This document shows positions 8,089 to 16,444 of a DNA stretch of 44,671 nt, piece by piece (position 1 is the stretch's first letter; each line of letters opens with the position of its first letter). Made by a program: the position numbers and the translations under genes. Origin of the DNA: Bacteroidales bacterium (GTDB lineage Bacteria > Bacteroidota > Bacteroidia > Bacteroidales > Tenuifilaceae). The stretch covers positions 1 to 44,671 of the forward strand of contig RPRQ01000039.1 of NCBI GenBank assembly GCA_003818205.1, in the 5' to 3' direction. Below the pieces are notes generated by a model. It had not been told where the DNA came from. It worked only from the letters and a program-made list of their open reading frames with translations, and did not search any database.

Positions 8089-8093
8089 AAACT

Positions 8094-9305
8094 ATGAATA
8101 CATTAATAATTCTTTTATCACTTACAAAAGGTGAAGCAACCATTGAGATTCTTTCATTATTACTGGTTTCCGCAATCATAGGTTATGTAACGGCATGGCT
8201 CTACTATAAATCAATTTATGTAAAGAGAATAAAGACTCTTGAGAATGAAATTGACAAGATGCAAATTCAGCTAATTGAATATAAAGAGGATAAAAGGAAT
8301 TTTGATAAAACTCTCCGCGACAAGGATGCTGAGAAAGAGCATTTAATTTTAGAAGTAAAAGCACTTAAAGCACTTCATGCTGAGGCAGTTCACGAAACCG
8401 ATAGCATATCATTAAAAAACAAAAGGAATGAGCAGCTACTATACGAAAAGGATGAAGCGCTATTAAATATTGCACAACGCAAGCACTTACTCAATTATAC
8501 TAGCTTTGGAACAGCAACATTCGAGGAAAAAGATGATTTGAGAATGATCAGCGGAATTGGTCCTTTCATCGAGGAGCGACTACATGCCTTGGATATTTAC
8601 ACTTTCAGGCAGATTAGCAAATTCACTAAACAGGATATTGAAACGATAAACAATGCCATAGAATATTTTTCAGGTAGAATTGAACGGGACGAGTGGATTG
8701 CACAAGCCAAGGATTTATATCAGAAAAAAGACAGATGGAACGAGGTCCTTAAACTTATTAGAGAAAAAAAGTCTCGTATTTACTACGATAGAATTGGAAT
8801 TGCCAAAAAAGAAGAAGCAGATGACTTAACCGTCATTAGTGGCATTGGTGGCTGGATTAAGGAAAAACTTCATGCATTGGATATCTATACATTTCGTCAG
8901 ATCAGCCATTTTAATCAAGAGGATGTTGATGCAGTTACCGAGGCAATTGAATATTTCCCTGGTAGAATTGAAAGGGATGAATGGATTCTTCAAGCACATG
9001 AACTTGTTCGAATTGCAGGTAAGAAGACTGAAATTTTATTGCATCTCAAGGAGAGAAAGGAAAAAATCTATTTTGATAGGCTCGGGGTTGCTCACAAACA
9101 TCAGGCTAATAATTTAACGCTGATTAATGGAATCAGCTTATGGGTTGAAGAAAGGCTAAACATGTTAGATATATACACTTTTGAACAAATCAGTAAACTT
9201 ACAACCAGCGATATTGAAACAATAACAGAAATCCTTGGGGTTTCTTTGGGTCGTATTGAAAGAGAAGAATGGGTGATTCAAGCCAAAGAATTAGCAAAAT
9301 CATAA
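8094..9305 (+). CDS. Membrane-anchored protein with three helix-hairpin-helix repeats
   Basis: A 403-residue protein. One transmembrane helix (about 18-37) is followed by a basic/acidic coiled coil (about 42-125) and then three repeats of about 95 residues (near 145, 243 and 338). Each has the pattern DDLxxISGIGxxIxExLHALDIYTFRQIS, then GRIERDEWIxQA. The GIG hairpins of repeats 1 and 2 are normal; repeat 3 has GIS, so it is degenerate. Similar domains follow some ribosomal L21 and predicted nuclease-like (COG3743) proteins. No catalytic residues are seen. DNA or protein binding at the inner membrane is possible (inference). It is in an operon with the OmpA-like gene. Confidence 0.75.
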   Translation: MNTLIILLSLTKGEATIEILSLLLVSAIIGYVTAWLYYKSIYVKRIKTLENEIDKMQIQLIEYKEDKRNFDKTLRDKDAEKEHLILEVKALKALHAEAVHETDSISLKNKRNEQLLYEKDEALLNIAQRKHLLNYTSFGTATFEEKDDLRMISGIGPFIEERLHALDIYTFRQISKFTKQDIETINNAIEYFSGRIERDEWIAQAKDLYQKKDRWNEVLKLIREKKSRIYYDRIGIAKKEEADDLTVISGIGGWIKEKLHALDIYTFRQISHFNQEDVDAVTEAIEYFPGRIERDEWILQAHELVRIAGKKTEILLHLKERKEKIYFDRLGVAHKHQANNLTLINGISLWVEERLNMLDIYTFEQISKLTTSDIETITEILGVSLGRIEREEWVIQAKELAKS

Positions 9306-9366
9306 GTTGAACGAGTTATAAGTTGTAAAACGCTACGTTTTATAATGGATTCTTTAATAGCATGTT

Positions 9367-12300
9367 ATGCCCAAAATAAAAACATTGGTTAAGCCAAGTA
9401 TCAGTGGAAAAAGTATTATCACGCAAAATAAAGAAAGAAGAAATCGTGATACAGAACTACTCATTGCAAACAAGGAATTAGCTTATCAGAATCAAGAAAA
9501 AGGTAAACGAGCGGCCGAACTAATTATTGCAAACAAGGAACTTGCCTTTCAAAACAATGAGAAAGAAAAACGTGCTGCAGAGCTAATTATAGCAAACAAA
9601 GAGCTTGCTTTTCAGAATGCAGAGAAAGAGAAGCGTGCAGCCGAGCTGATTATAGCTAATGAGGAGTTGGCGCTTCAAAACAAGGAGAAGGAGAAACGGG
9701 CAGCAAAACTAATCATCGCAAATAAAGAATTTGCCCTTCAAAACCAAGAGAAGGAGAAACGGGCAGCTGAACTAATCATCGCAAATAAGGAACTTGCCTT
9801 TCAAAATGTTGAAAAAGAAAAACGTGCTGCTGAGCTTATCATTGCTAATAAGGAACTTGCCATACAAAACAAGGAGAAAGGGAAGCGTGCTGCAGAACTA
9901 ATCATTGCGAATAAGGAACTCGCTTTTCAAAACAGGGAAAAGGAGAAGCTTGCAGATGAGCTAGTTATGGCAAATAAAGAGCTTGCTTTTCAGAATACCG
10001 AGAAAGAGAAACGTGCAGATGAAATAGTAAGGGCGAACAAGGAGCTTGCCATTCAAAACGAGGAGAAAGAAAAAAGGGCTGCAGAGCTAGTTATCGCGAA
10101 TAAGAAACTTGCTTTTCAGAATAAGGAGAAAGGGAAACGTGCTGATGAGCTAGTAAAGGCAAATAAAGAACTTGCTTTTCAGAATAGGGAAAAAGAAAAG
10201 CGTGCTGATGAGCTAATCATGGCGAATAAGGAGCTTGCTTTTCAAAACGAGGAGAAGGAGAATCGTGCTGCAGAGCTAATCATTGCAAACAAAGAACTTG
10301 CCTTTCAAAACTCAGAAAAAGAGAAACGGGCAGCAGAGGTAATTGTAGCCAATAAGGAGCTTGCCTTTCAAAATGCAGAGAAAGAGAAAAAGGCAGCCAA
10401 GCTGATCATCGCTAACAAGGAGCTTGCCTTTCAGAATGAGGAGAAAGAGAAACGCGCAGCTGAGTTAATCATAGCCAATAAAGAGCTTGCCTTTCAAAAC
10501 AAAGAAAAAGAGAAACGTGCTGCAGAGCTCATTGTAGCCAATAAAGAACTTTTTTTTCAAAACTCAGAGAAAGAGAAAAAGGCAGCCAAACTAATTATTG
10601 CCAACAAGGAGCTTGCCTTTCAGAATGAGGAGAAAGAGAAACGCGCAGCAGAATTAATCATTGCGAATAAGGAACTTGCCCTTCAAAATAAGGAGAAAGA
10701 AAGGCGTGCAGCAAGGTTAATCATAGCCAATAAGGAGCTTGCCTTTCAAAATGCAGAGAAAGAAAAACGTGCTGCAGAGCTTATCATAGCCAATAAGGAG
10801 CTTGCCTTTCAAAATGCAGAGAAAGAAAAACGTGCTGCAGAGCTTAATATTGCCGATAAAGAACTCTTATATCAGAACGAGGAGAAGGAAAAGCGTGCAG
10901 CTGAATTAATCATTGCTAATAAGGAACTTGATTATCAGAATGAAGAAAAAGGGAAACGTGCTGCCGAATTAACTATTGCTGATAAAGAGCTTGTCTATCA
11001 GAATGAAGAGAGAGAAAAACGTGCTGACGAGTTAATCATTGCAAATAAAGAGTTAGTCTATCAGAATGAAGAAAAAGAAAAGCGTGCTGATGAGCTAATA
11101 ATAGCCAACAAGGAGCTTGTTTATCAGAATGAAGAGAAGGAGAAACGTGCTGCCGAGTTAACTATTGCTGACAAGGAGTTAGTCTTTCAAAACGAAGAGA
11201 AACAGAAGCTGGCAGATGAGCTAATCGTCACAAACAAGGTGATTGAAGATCTTGTCGCTGAACGGATTTCAGCATTGCGCGAAAGCGAAGAACGAATGAA
11301 TTTCTTTATTGACAATACCAATGATTATGCTATAATATTTTTTGATGTCAATGGCAATATTACATCATGGAATTCAGGGGCTCAGCGCATTACGCTTTAT
11401 CAGAGTCAAGAAATTATTGGTCAGAATTTCTCAATTTTTTTCACTGAAGAGGATCAGCAAAGTAATAAACCACAGCTACTACTCGACAAAGCTAAATCAG
11501 AGGAACATACTGATGATGAAGGTTGGCGGGTAAGAAAAGACGGTTCTGTTTACTGGGAAGCTGTTACCATTATATCATTACGAAAAGTTGATGGTACTCA
11601 TTACGGTTTTGTAAAGATTGCACATGATCTTTCTGAGCGCAAACAGGCCGAGGAGGAAATCAAAAAGTTGAATGAAACTTTAGAGGTGAAAGTAATTGAG
11701 CGAACATTGCAACTCGAAGCTGCAAATAAAGAGCTCGAAGCATTCAGCTATTCTGTTTCTCACGATTTACGAGCACCCCTAAGGCATATTGGCGGGTTTG
11801 TTGATTTATTGATTAAAAGCTATTCGGGTTCACTCGATGCGGCAGGGTTAAGATACCTGAATATTATATCAGAATCATCCGTTGAAATGGGAAATCTTAT
11901 CGATGCTTTATTAACATTCTCTAGATTTAGTAGGACTGACCTGCAACGAACAAATGTTAATTCAAAAAATATGGTAACCCGGGTTCTTAAAACTTTCAGC
12001 GATGAATTAGCGGGTAAGAATATTGAAATTAATGTGCTAGAACTTCCAGATATAATGGGTGACGAAAGTTTAATCAATCAGGTTTGGGTTAACCTAATCT
12101 CCAACGCTTTGAAGTATTCACGAAACGAAGAAAAATCAACGATTGAAATTGGAGGTAAAATCGAGGATGATACAACAATATTTTATGTTAAGGATAACGG
12201 GGTGGGATTTGATATGAAATATGCCGATAAGCTATTCGGCGTTTTCCAGCGGCTGCATAAGGCAAAGGATTTTGAAGGGATCGGGATTGGGCTTGCAAAC

Positions 12301-12396
12301 GTGAATAGAATAGTTATACGGCATGGAGGAAAATGTTGGGCGGAAAGCGAAGTTGGCAAGGGAGCCAAATTTTCATTTAGCGTACCAATAAATTAA
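9367..12396 (+). CDS. Soluble PAS histidine kinase with a 29-unit coiled-coil repeat
   Basis: A 1009-residue kinase with no signal peptide or membrane helix. Residues 22-630 are 29 tandem 21-residue units with consensus xEKEKRAAELIIANKELAFQN; the last is degenerate. A PAS domain follows (about 640-760, with ending FVKIAHDLSERKQAEEE), then a HisKA domain with SVSHDLRAP, phosphoacceptor H799, and a HATPase domain with NALKYS, DNGVGFD and GIGIGLANV. The 21-residue unit is three heptads, with Leu/Lys in one core position and Ala/Asn in the other, as in parallel dimeric coiled coils. The kinase core resembles the phytochrome-like group. The receiver gene at 12422 follows after 25 bases and is its likely partner. 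What the long rod connects to is unknown. Confidence 0.92.
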   Translation: MPKIKTLVKPSISGKSIITQNKERRNRDTELLIANKELAYQNQEKGKRAAELIIANKELAFQNNEKEKRAAELIIANKELAFQNAEKEKRAAELIIANEELALQNKEKEKRAAKLIIANKEFALQNQEKEKRAAELIIANKELAFQNVEKEKRAAELIIANKELAIQNKEKGKRAAELIIANKELAFQNREKEKLADELVMANKELAFQNTEKEKRADEIVRANKELAIQNEEKEKRAAELVIANKKLAFQNKEKGKRADELVKANKELAFQNREKEKRADELIMANKELAFQNEEKENRAAELIIANKELAFQNSEKEKRAAEVIVANKELAFQNAEKEKKAAKLIIANKELAFQNEEKEKRAAELIIANKELAFQNKEKEKRAAELIVANKELFFQNSEKEKKAAKLIIANKELAFQNEEKEKRAAELIIANKELALQNKEKERRAARLIIANKELAFQNAEKEKRAAELIIANKELAFQNAEKEKRAAELNIADKELLYQNEEKEKRAAELIIANKELDYQNEEKGKRAAELTIADKELVYQNEEREKRADELIIANKELVYQNEEKEKRADELIIANKELVYQNEEKEKRAAELTIADKELVFQNEEKQKLADELIVTNKVIEDLVAERISALRESEERMNFFIDNTNDYAIIFFDVNGNITSWNSGAQRITLYQSQEIIGQNFSIFFTEEDQQSNKPQLLLDKAKSEEHTDDEGWRVRKDGSVYWEAVTIISLRKVDGTHYGFVKIAHDLSERKQAEEEIKKLNETLEVKVIERTLQLEAANKELEAFSYSVSHDLRAPLRHIGGFVDLLIKSYSGSLDAAGLRYLNIISESSVEMGNLIDALLTFSRFSRTDLQRTNVNSKNMVTRVLKTFSDELAGKNIEINVLELPDIMGDESLINQVWVNLISNALKYSRNEEKSTIEIGGKIEDDTTIFYVKDNGVGFDMKYADKLFGVFQRLHKAKDFEGIGIGLANVNRIVIRHGGKCWAESEVGKGAKFSFSVPIN
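9430..11256 (+). repeat. Tandem 63-bp coding repeat, 29 units
   Basis: In-frame units of exactly 63 bp encode the 21-residue coiled-coil repeat. Synonymous differences between units are common, so the array is not a very recent slippage product. Blocks of about three units (for example the SEKEKKAAKL-containing blocks near 10310 and 10560) resemble each other more than their neighbours, which points to later multi-unit duplications. Confidence 0.95.
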
Positions 12397-12421
12397 TAAC
12401 CATTAATAAACGAATCTACTT

Positions 12422-12865
12422 ATGCATACTGAAGTAAAAAGAATCCTTATTGTAGATGATAGCCCTAAGGATGTTGAGCTTGCTATAGCAGCCCTATCTG
12501 AAAAAAACCTTGCTAACGAAGTTGTTGTCGCTGAAGATGGCGAAGAAGCATTAGACTATTTGTATAAACGCGGGAAGTTTGTTAATGAGAATGGCAGTCC
12601 TGCAGTTATTCTTTTAGATATAAAAATGCCTAAGATGAATGGAATTGAAGTGCTTAAACACATCCGCTCCGATCCTAAATTTAAGTTTATTCCGGTTATC
12701 ATGGTAACATCATCGCTGGAAGAGCGAGATTTAGTTGAGAGCTACAAGTTGGGTGCTAATTCTTATGTGGTTAAACCAGTTGATATTATTCAGTTCATTG
12801 ATGCTATTAAGGTTTTGGGACAGTATTGGGCTATCATTAACCAACCACCACCTGAACGTATGTAA
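12422..12865 (+). CDS. Single-domain response regulator (Rcp1/CheY-like) 1
   Basis: A 147-residue receiver domain without an output domain. The acidic pocket is D12/D13 (LIVDDS), the phosphoacceptor is D66 (LLDIKMPKMNG), with T96 (VIMVTSS) and K118 (VVKPVD). The insertion KRGKFVNENGSPAV and the C-terminal LGQYW match the Rcp1 type that receives phosphate from phytochrome-like kinases. It follows the giant kinase by 25 bases and is its likely partner. Confidence 0.93.
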   Translation: MHTEVKRILIVDDSPKDVELAIAALSEKNLANEVVVAEDGEEALDYLYKRGKFVNENGSPAVILLDIKMPKMNGIEVLKHIRSDPKFKFIPVIMVTSSLEERDLVESYKLGANSYVVKPVDIIQFIDAIKVLGQYWAIINQPPPERM

Positions 12866-12924
12866 TTAGGTTTACTCCTACTGCATTACATCTAAGTAAA
12901 TGATTGCTAATAACAACAGTACAA

Positions 12925-14328
12925 ATGAAAATCAGCATTCTTCAAAAACTTTTTATTTTTTCTTGCATCATTTTGGCTGGCAATAGCCTTTTGGGTTATG
13001 CTGTGTATAAAAGCAATCAAAAACTTCATGTCTCAGAAAAATGGGTACAGCATACCGAGCAGGTCATCTCCCAATCAGGGAATATACTTTTATTAACCTT
13101 AGATATAGAAACCGCTTCGAGAGGTTTTGTCATTTCTAACGACAGTTTATTTCTTGAACCCTTAAATACTGCCCAAAAAACAATCTTTGCAAACATAGGA
13201 CAACTCATGCAGCTTACTCAGGATAATCCTGCCCAGCAAAGACGTATCGATTCGCTTAACTTTTATATGAAAAAGCGTTTGGGTTTCTCACTAAAAACGA
13301 TTGAGTTAAGAAAAAAACAAGGATTAGCATCGGCCATTGCCTATTCTTCTACTAAAGAAGGTAAATACTATACCGACTGCATACGACAGATTACCAATGC
13401 TATTCAACAGGAAGAAACCTCCTTGCTTAAACAACGAAAGCAAACGAACGAGCACAGCATGGCTGTATTCAACCAATTTTCAGTGGTAATGTTCGTTTTA
13501 ATGGCGGTATTCACAATTCTTTTGTTAATCCTCATCGGTAATTATTGGATTGAAAGCATAGAGAAAGAAAAGCGGGTTGCAGAATTTGTCATTATTAACA
13601 AAGAACTTGCCTTTCAGAACAAGGAGAAGATAAAACAAGAAGTGGCAAATAAAGAGCTCGAAGCATTCAGCTATTCTGTTTCTCACGATTTGCGAGCTCC
13701 TCTAAGACATATTAGTGGCTATGTTGATTTGTTGATTAAAAACAGTTCGACCCAACTCGATGAAATTGGTTTAAGGTATTTGAACACCATCTCAGAGTCA
13801 TCCCATGAAATGGGGAATCTTATCGATGCATTGCTGACATTTTCTAGGCTAAGCAGAACCGAATTGAAGCGAGTAAAGATTAATTCAAAAACCATGGTAG
13901 CTCATATACTAAAAACTTTCGGCGATGAATTATCGAATAGGAATATTGAAATAAATCAAAAAGACCTTCCAGATATAATGGGTGACGAAAGTTTAATCAA
14001 TCAGGTTTGGGTTAATCTCATCTCCAATGCTTTGAAATATTCCCGAAACCAAGAAAAATCGGTGATTGATATTGGAGGAATTATCGAAAATGGGAATGTT
14101 AATTTTTATGTCAGGGACAATGGGGTTGGTTTTGATATGAAGTATTTAGATAAACTATACGGTGTTTTCCAAAGGTTACATAAAGCAAAGGATTTTGAAG
14201 GGATTGGGATTGGACTTGCTAATGTGAATAGAATAGTTGCTCGTCATGGTGGAAGATGTTGGGCTGAGGGTGAAGTAAATAAAGGTGCCACATTCTTTTT
14301 TAGTATTCCAAATAATTACAACCATTAA
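12925..14328 (+). CDS. CHASE3-type membrane histidine kinase
   Basis: Translation is taken from the ATG at 12925 (MKISILQKLFIFSCIILAG), giving 467 residues. A TTG frame extension to 12904 is less likely. Two membrane helices (about 8-28 and 190-210) flank a CHASE3-like periplasmic domain with TASRGFVISND. About one unit of the 21-residue coil (EKRVAEFVIINKELAFQNKE) leads into HisKA with SVSHDLRAP (H254) and a HATPase domain with DNGVGFD and GIGIGLANV. The kinase core is closely similar to that of the giant kinase upstream, so the two arose by duplication. The receiver gene at 14343 follows after 14 bases. Confidence 0.92.
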   Translation: MKISILQKLFIFSCIILAGNSLLGYAVYKSNQKLHVSEKWVQHTEQVISQSGNILLLTLDIETASRGFVISNDSLFLEPLNTAQKTIFANIGQLMQLTQDNPAQQRRIDSLNFYMKKRLGFSLKTIELRKKQGLASAIAYSSTKEGKYYTDCIRQITNAIQQEETSLLKQRKQTNEHSMAVFNQFSVVMFVLMAVFTILLLILIGNYWIESIEKEKRVAEFVIINKELAFQNKEKIKQEVANKELEAFSYSVSHDLRAPLRHISGYVDLLIKNSSTQLDEIGLRYLNTISESSHEMGNLIDALLTFSRLSRTELKRVKINSKTMVAHILKTFGDELSNRNIEINQKDLPDIMGDESLINQVWVNLISNALKYSRNQEKSVIDIGGIIENGNVNFYVRDNGVGFDMKYLDKLYGVFQRLHKAKDFEGIGIGLANVNRIVARHGGRCWAEGEVNKGATFFFSIPNNYNH

Positions 14329-14342
14329 TAAATAATCAAGTT

Positions 14343-14786
14343 ATGTACACCGAAGTAAAAAAAATTCTAATTGTGGATGACAGTCCAAGGGATGTTGAAC
14401 TCACTATAGCCGCCCTAAACGAAAAAAATCTAGCTAACGAAGTTGTCGTTGCTGAAGATGGCGAAGAAGCATTAGACTATCTGTACAAACGCGGGAGATT
14501 TGTTAATGAGAATGGTCTTCCTGCTATTATTCTATTAGATATTAAAATGCCCAAGATAAATGGGATTGAGGTGCTTAAAGACATCCGTTCTAATCCTAAA
14601 TTTAGCTTTATCCCGGTCATCATGGTAACATCATCCCATGAAGAAAAGGATCTTGTGGAGAGCTATAAACTTGGGGCTAATTCTTATGTGGTTAAACCTG
14701 TTGATATAACTCAGTTCATCGATGCAATAAAATCGTTGGGACAATATTGGGCTATTATTAACAAGACTCCATCTGAACATTTATAA
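14343..14786 (+). CDS. Single-domain response regulator (Rcp1/CheY-like) 2
   Basis: A 147-residue paralogue of the receiver at 12422, with the same length and most residues identical, including D12/D13, D66 in LLDIKMPKINGIE, T96 and K118. It is placed immediately after the CHASE3 kinase, repeating the kinase-receiver order upstream. The pair of pairs is therefore a tandem duplication of a kinase-receiver cassette, with a different sensor part on each kinase. Confidence 0.93.
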   Translation: MYTEVKKILIVDDSPRDVELTIAALNEKNLANEVVVAEDGEEALDYLYKRGRFVNENGLPAIILLDIKMPKINGIEVLKDIRSNPKFSFIPVIMVTSSHEEKDLVESYKLGANSYVVKPVDITQFIDAIKSLGQYWAIINKTPSEHL

Positions 14787-14824
14787 TTAGTATGAATTTC
14801 TTTTAGCATTATTGGTAATTTTTT

Positions 14825-16444
14825 ATGAAGATAACAAGAATACTGCATCTTGAGGACTCTTTAAATGACTCAGAGCTAATACACTCATTAATTGAAAATG
14901 GATGTGTTGGTTTTGAATATCTATTAACCGATAACGAAAAAGATTACCTAAAAATTTTAGAAACTGAAAATATTGATATAATCCTATCGGATTACAGTCT
15001 GCCCGATTACAATGGTAACGATGCCTTAAAAGTTGCCAGAGAAAAATATTCTCACATACCATTTATTTTCGTTTCAGGTGCAATGGGTGAAGATAGAGCT
15101 ATTGATGCGATGTTAAATGGAGCCACAGATTATGTACTTAAAAACAAACTTGAACGATTGGTTCCTGCCATAAAAAGGGCAATGCATGAGTATGAACTTG
15201 AGAATAAAAAAAAGCAGGCAGAGGTAAATCTCAGAAGTAAAAACGAGCTCATTGAAGCGCAAAACATAAGGTATATAAAAATTAATAAAGAGCTGGAGGA
15301 ATCAAAAGAAAAGGCTGAAGAGAGTGACCGGATTAAGTCCATATTTCTTACTAACCTTTCACAAGAACTACGCACGCCACTTAATGTTATCCTTAACTTC
15401 TCTCAATTGATAACGGGTATTGATGATAAGCAGCAGATCATCGATTATGCAAAAGTTATCAATAAAGGGGGTAATCAGCTCTTGACTATCATTGAAGACC
15501 TTTTTATTGTTGCCTCGATTCTTTCGGAGAATATAACAAAAAAAATCAAAGAGATTCAGCTGAGCGACTTGCTTGATAAAGCCCGTTTCATAATCAACGA
15601 TGAGCTGATTAAGTGTAATAAGGAGGGGCTTAATTTTTCGGTATTCGATAAATCACCGGAAGAGGATGTTCATGTTTTGGCCGATTATGATATGTTCGGA
15701 GGGGTGATCCGAAGATTGATGCTAAACGCTATAAAGTTTACCAATAACGGGAGAATTGAAGTGGGATATCATATTAATGAGAAAGAGATTGTTTTCTATG
15801 TAAGGGATACAGGGATTGGAATCCCCATTGAGAAACAGGATATTATTTTCGATTTTTTCAGGCAAGCCGAGGAGTCTCCAACAAGAGAGTTCGGAGGCAT
15901 TGGTTCAGGGCTAGCAATATGCAAAAGTTTTATCGATAAAATGAATGGAGCCATTTGGGTTGAATCACAAATTGAGAAAGGTTCAACATTCTATCTATCA
16001 CTACCGCTAGTGAACCAGCACTCTCCTCCCCTATCTAACATCAGCAATGAAAAACATACAAACATTAAAAATGGAACCGTTTTGATAGTTGATGATGTTG
16101 AATCGAATCGTTTATACCTCGATTATATTTTAAAGGATAATGGTTTGAAAGTTTACACCGTAGCAAATGGTCAAGCAGCGCTTGATTTAATAAAGCGGAT
16201 CAATGCTATTGACAAGGTATTAATAGTAATAAATATATTATCTACAGATATTTACGAATTGACTCGTTTAATAAAAAAAGTTCGACCTGAGATTCCGATT
16301 ATTATTCAAATAACTTCCTCCCTCCCATTGCAGGATGAAAGAGCAATCGATTCAGCGTGCGATTTCCTCATCAAAAAACCGATAGAAATTCAGGAGCTGG
16401 TTCGTACCATAAACGATTGCTTAAAAAAAACGAAAGCGAGCTAA
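14825..16444 (+). CDS. REC-HisKA-HATPase-REC protein lacking phosphoacceptor His
   Basis: A 539-residue soluble protein. The N-terminal receiver (1-125) has LHLEDS and ILSDYSLPD, with D56 as phosphoacceptor. A coiled coil (about 130-165) leads to a HisKA-like domain in which the usual SHELRTP is SQELRTP, so Gln replaces the phosphoacceptor His (Q180). The HATPase domain keeps its ATP motifs (LNAIKFTN, DTGIGI, GGIGSGLAI). The C-terminal receiver (about 415-535) has LIVDDVES, but N470 sits where the phospho-Asp should be (VINILS). It may act as an ATP-binding allosteric partner or scaffold controlled by its N-terminal receiver (inference). Its stop is immediately followed by the transporter start. 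Confidence 0.87.
   Translation: MKITRILHLEDSLNDSELIHSLIENGCVGFEYLLTDNEKDYLKILETENIDIILSDYSLPDYNGNDALKVAREKYSHIPFIFVSGAMGEDRAIDAMLNGATDYVLKNKLERLVPAIKRAMHEYELENKKKQAEVNLRSKNELIEAQNIRYIKINKELEESKEKAEESDRIKSIFLTNLSQELRTPLNVILNFSQLITGIDDKQQIIDYAKVINKGGNQLLTIIEDLFIVASILSENITKKIKEIQLSDLLDKARFIINDELIKCNKEGLNFSVFDKSPEEDVHVLADYDMFGGVIRRLMLNAIKFTNNGRIEVGYHINEKEIVFYVRDTGIGIPIEKQDIIFDFFRQAEESPTREFGGIGSGLAICKSFIDKMNGAIWVESQIEKGSTFYLSLPLVNQHSPPLSNISNEKHTNIKNGTVLIVDDVESNRLYLDYILKDNGLKVYTVANGQAALDLIKRINAIDKVLIVINILSTDIYELTRLIKKVRPEIPIIIQITSSLPLQDERAIDSACDFLIKKPIEIQELVRTINDCLKKTKAS

Noticed and set aside
9430-11256. Tandem 63-bp array read as a CRISPR or satellite
   Set aside because: Units are in frame, have no spacers and encode a coiled coil; it is a coding repeat.
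12904-12924. TTG at 12904 as start of the CHASE3 kinase
   Set aside because: The ATG at 12925 begins a normal membrane-helix N-terminus; the extension adds only seven unremarkable residues.
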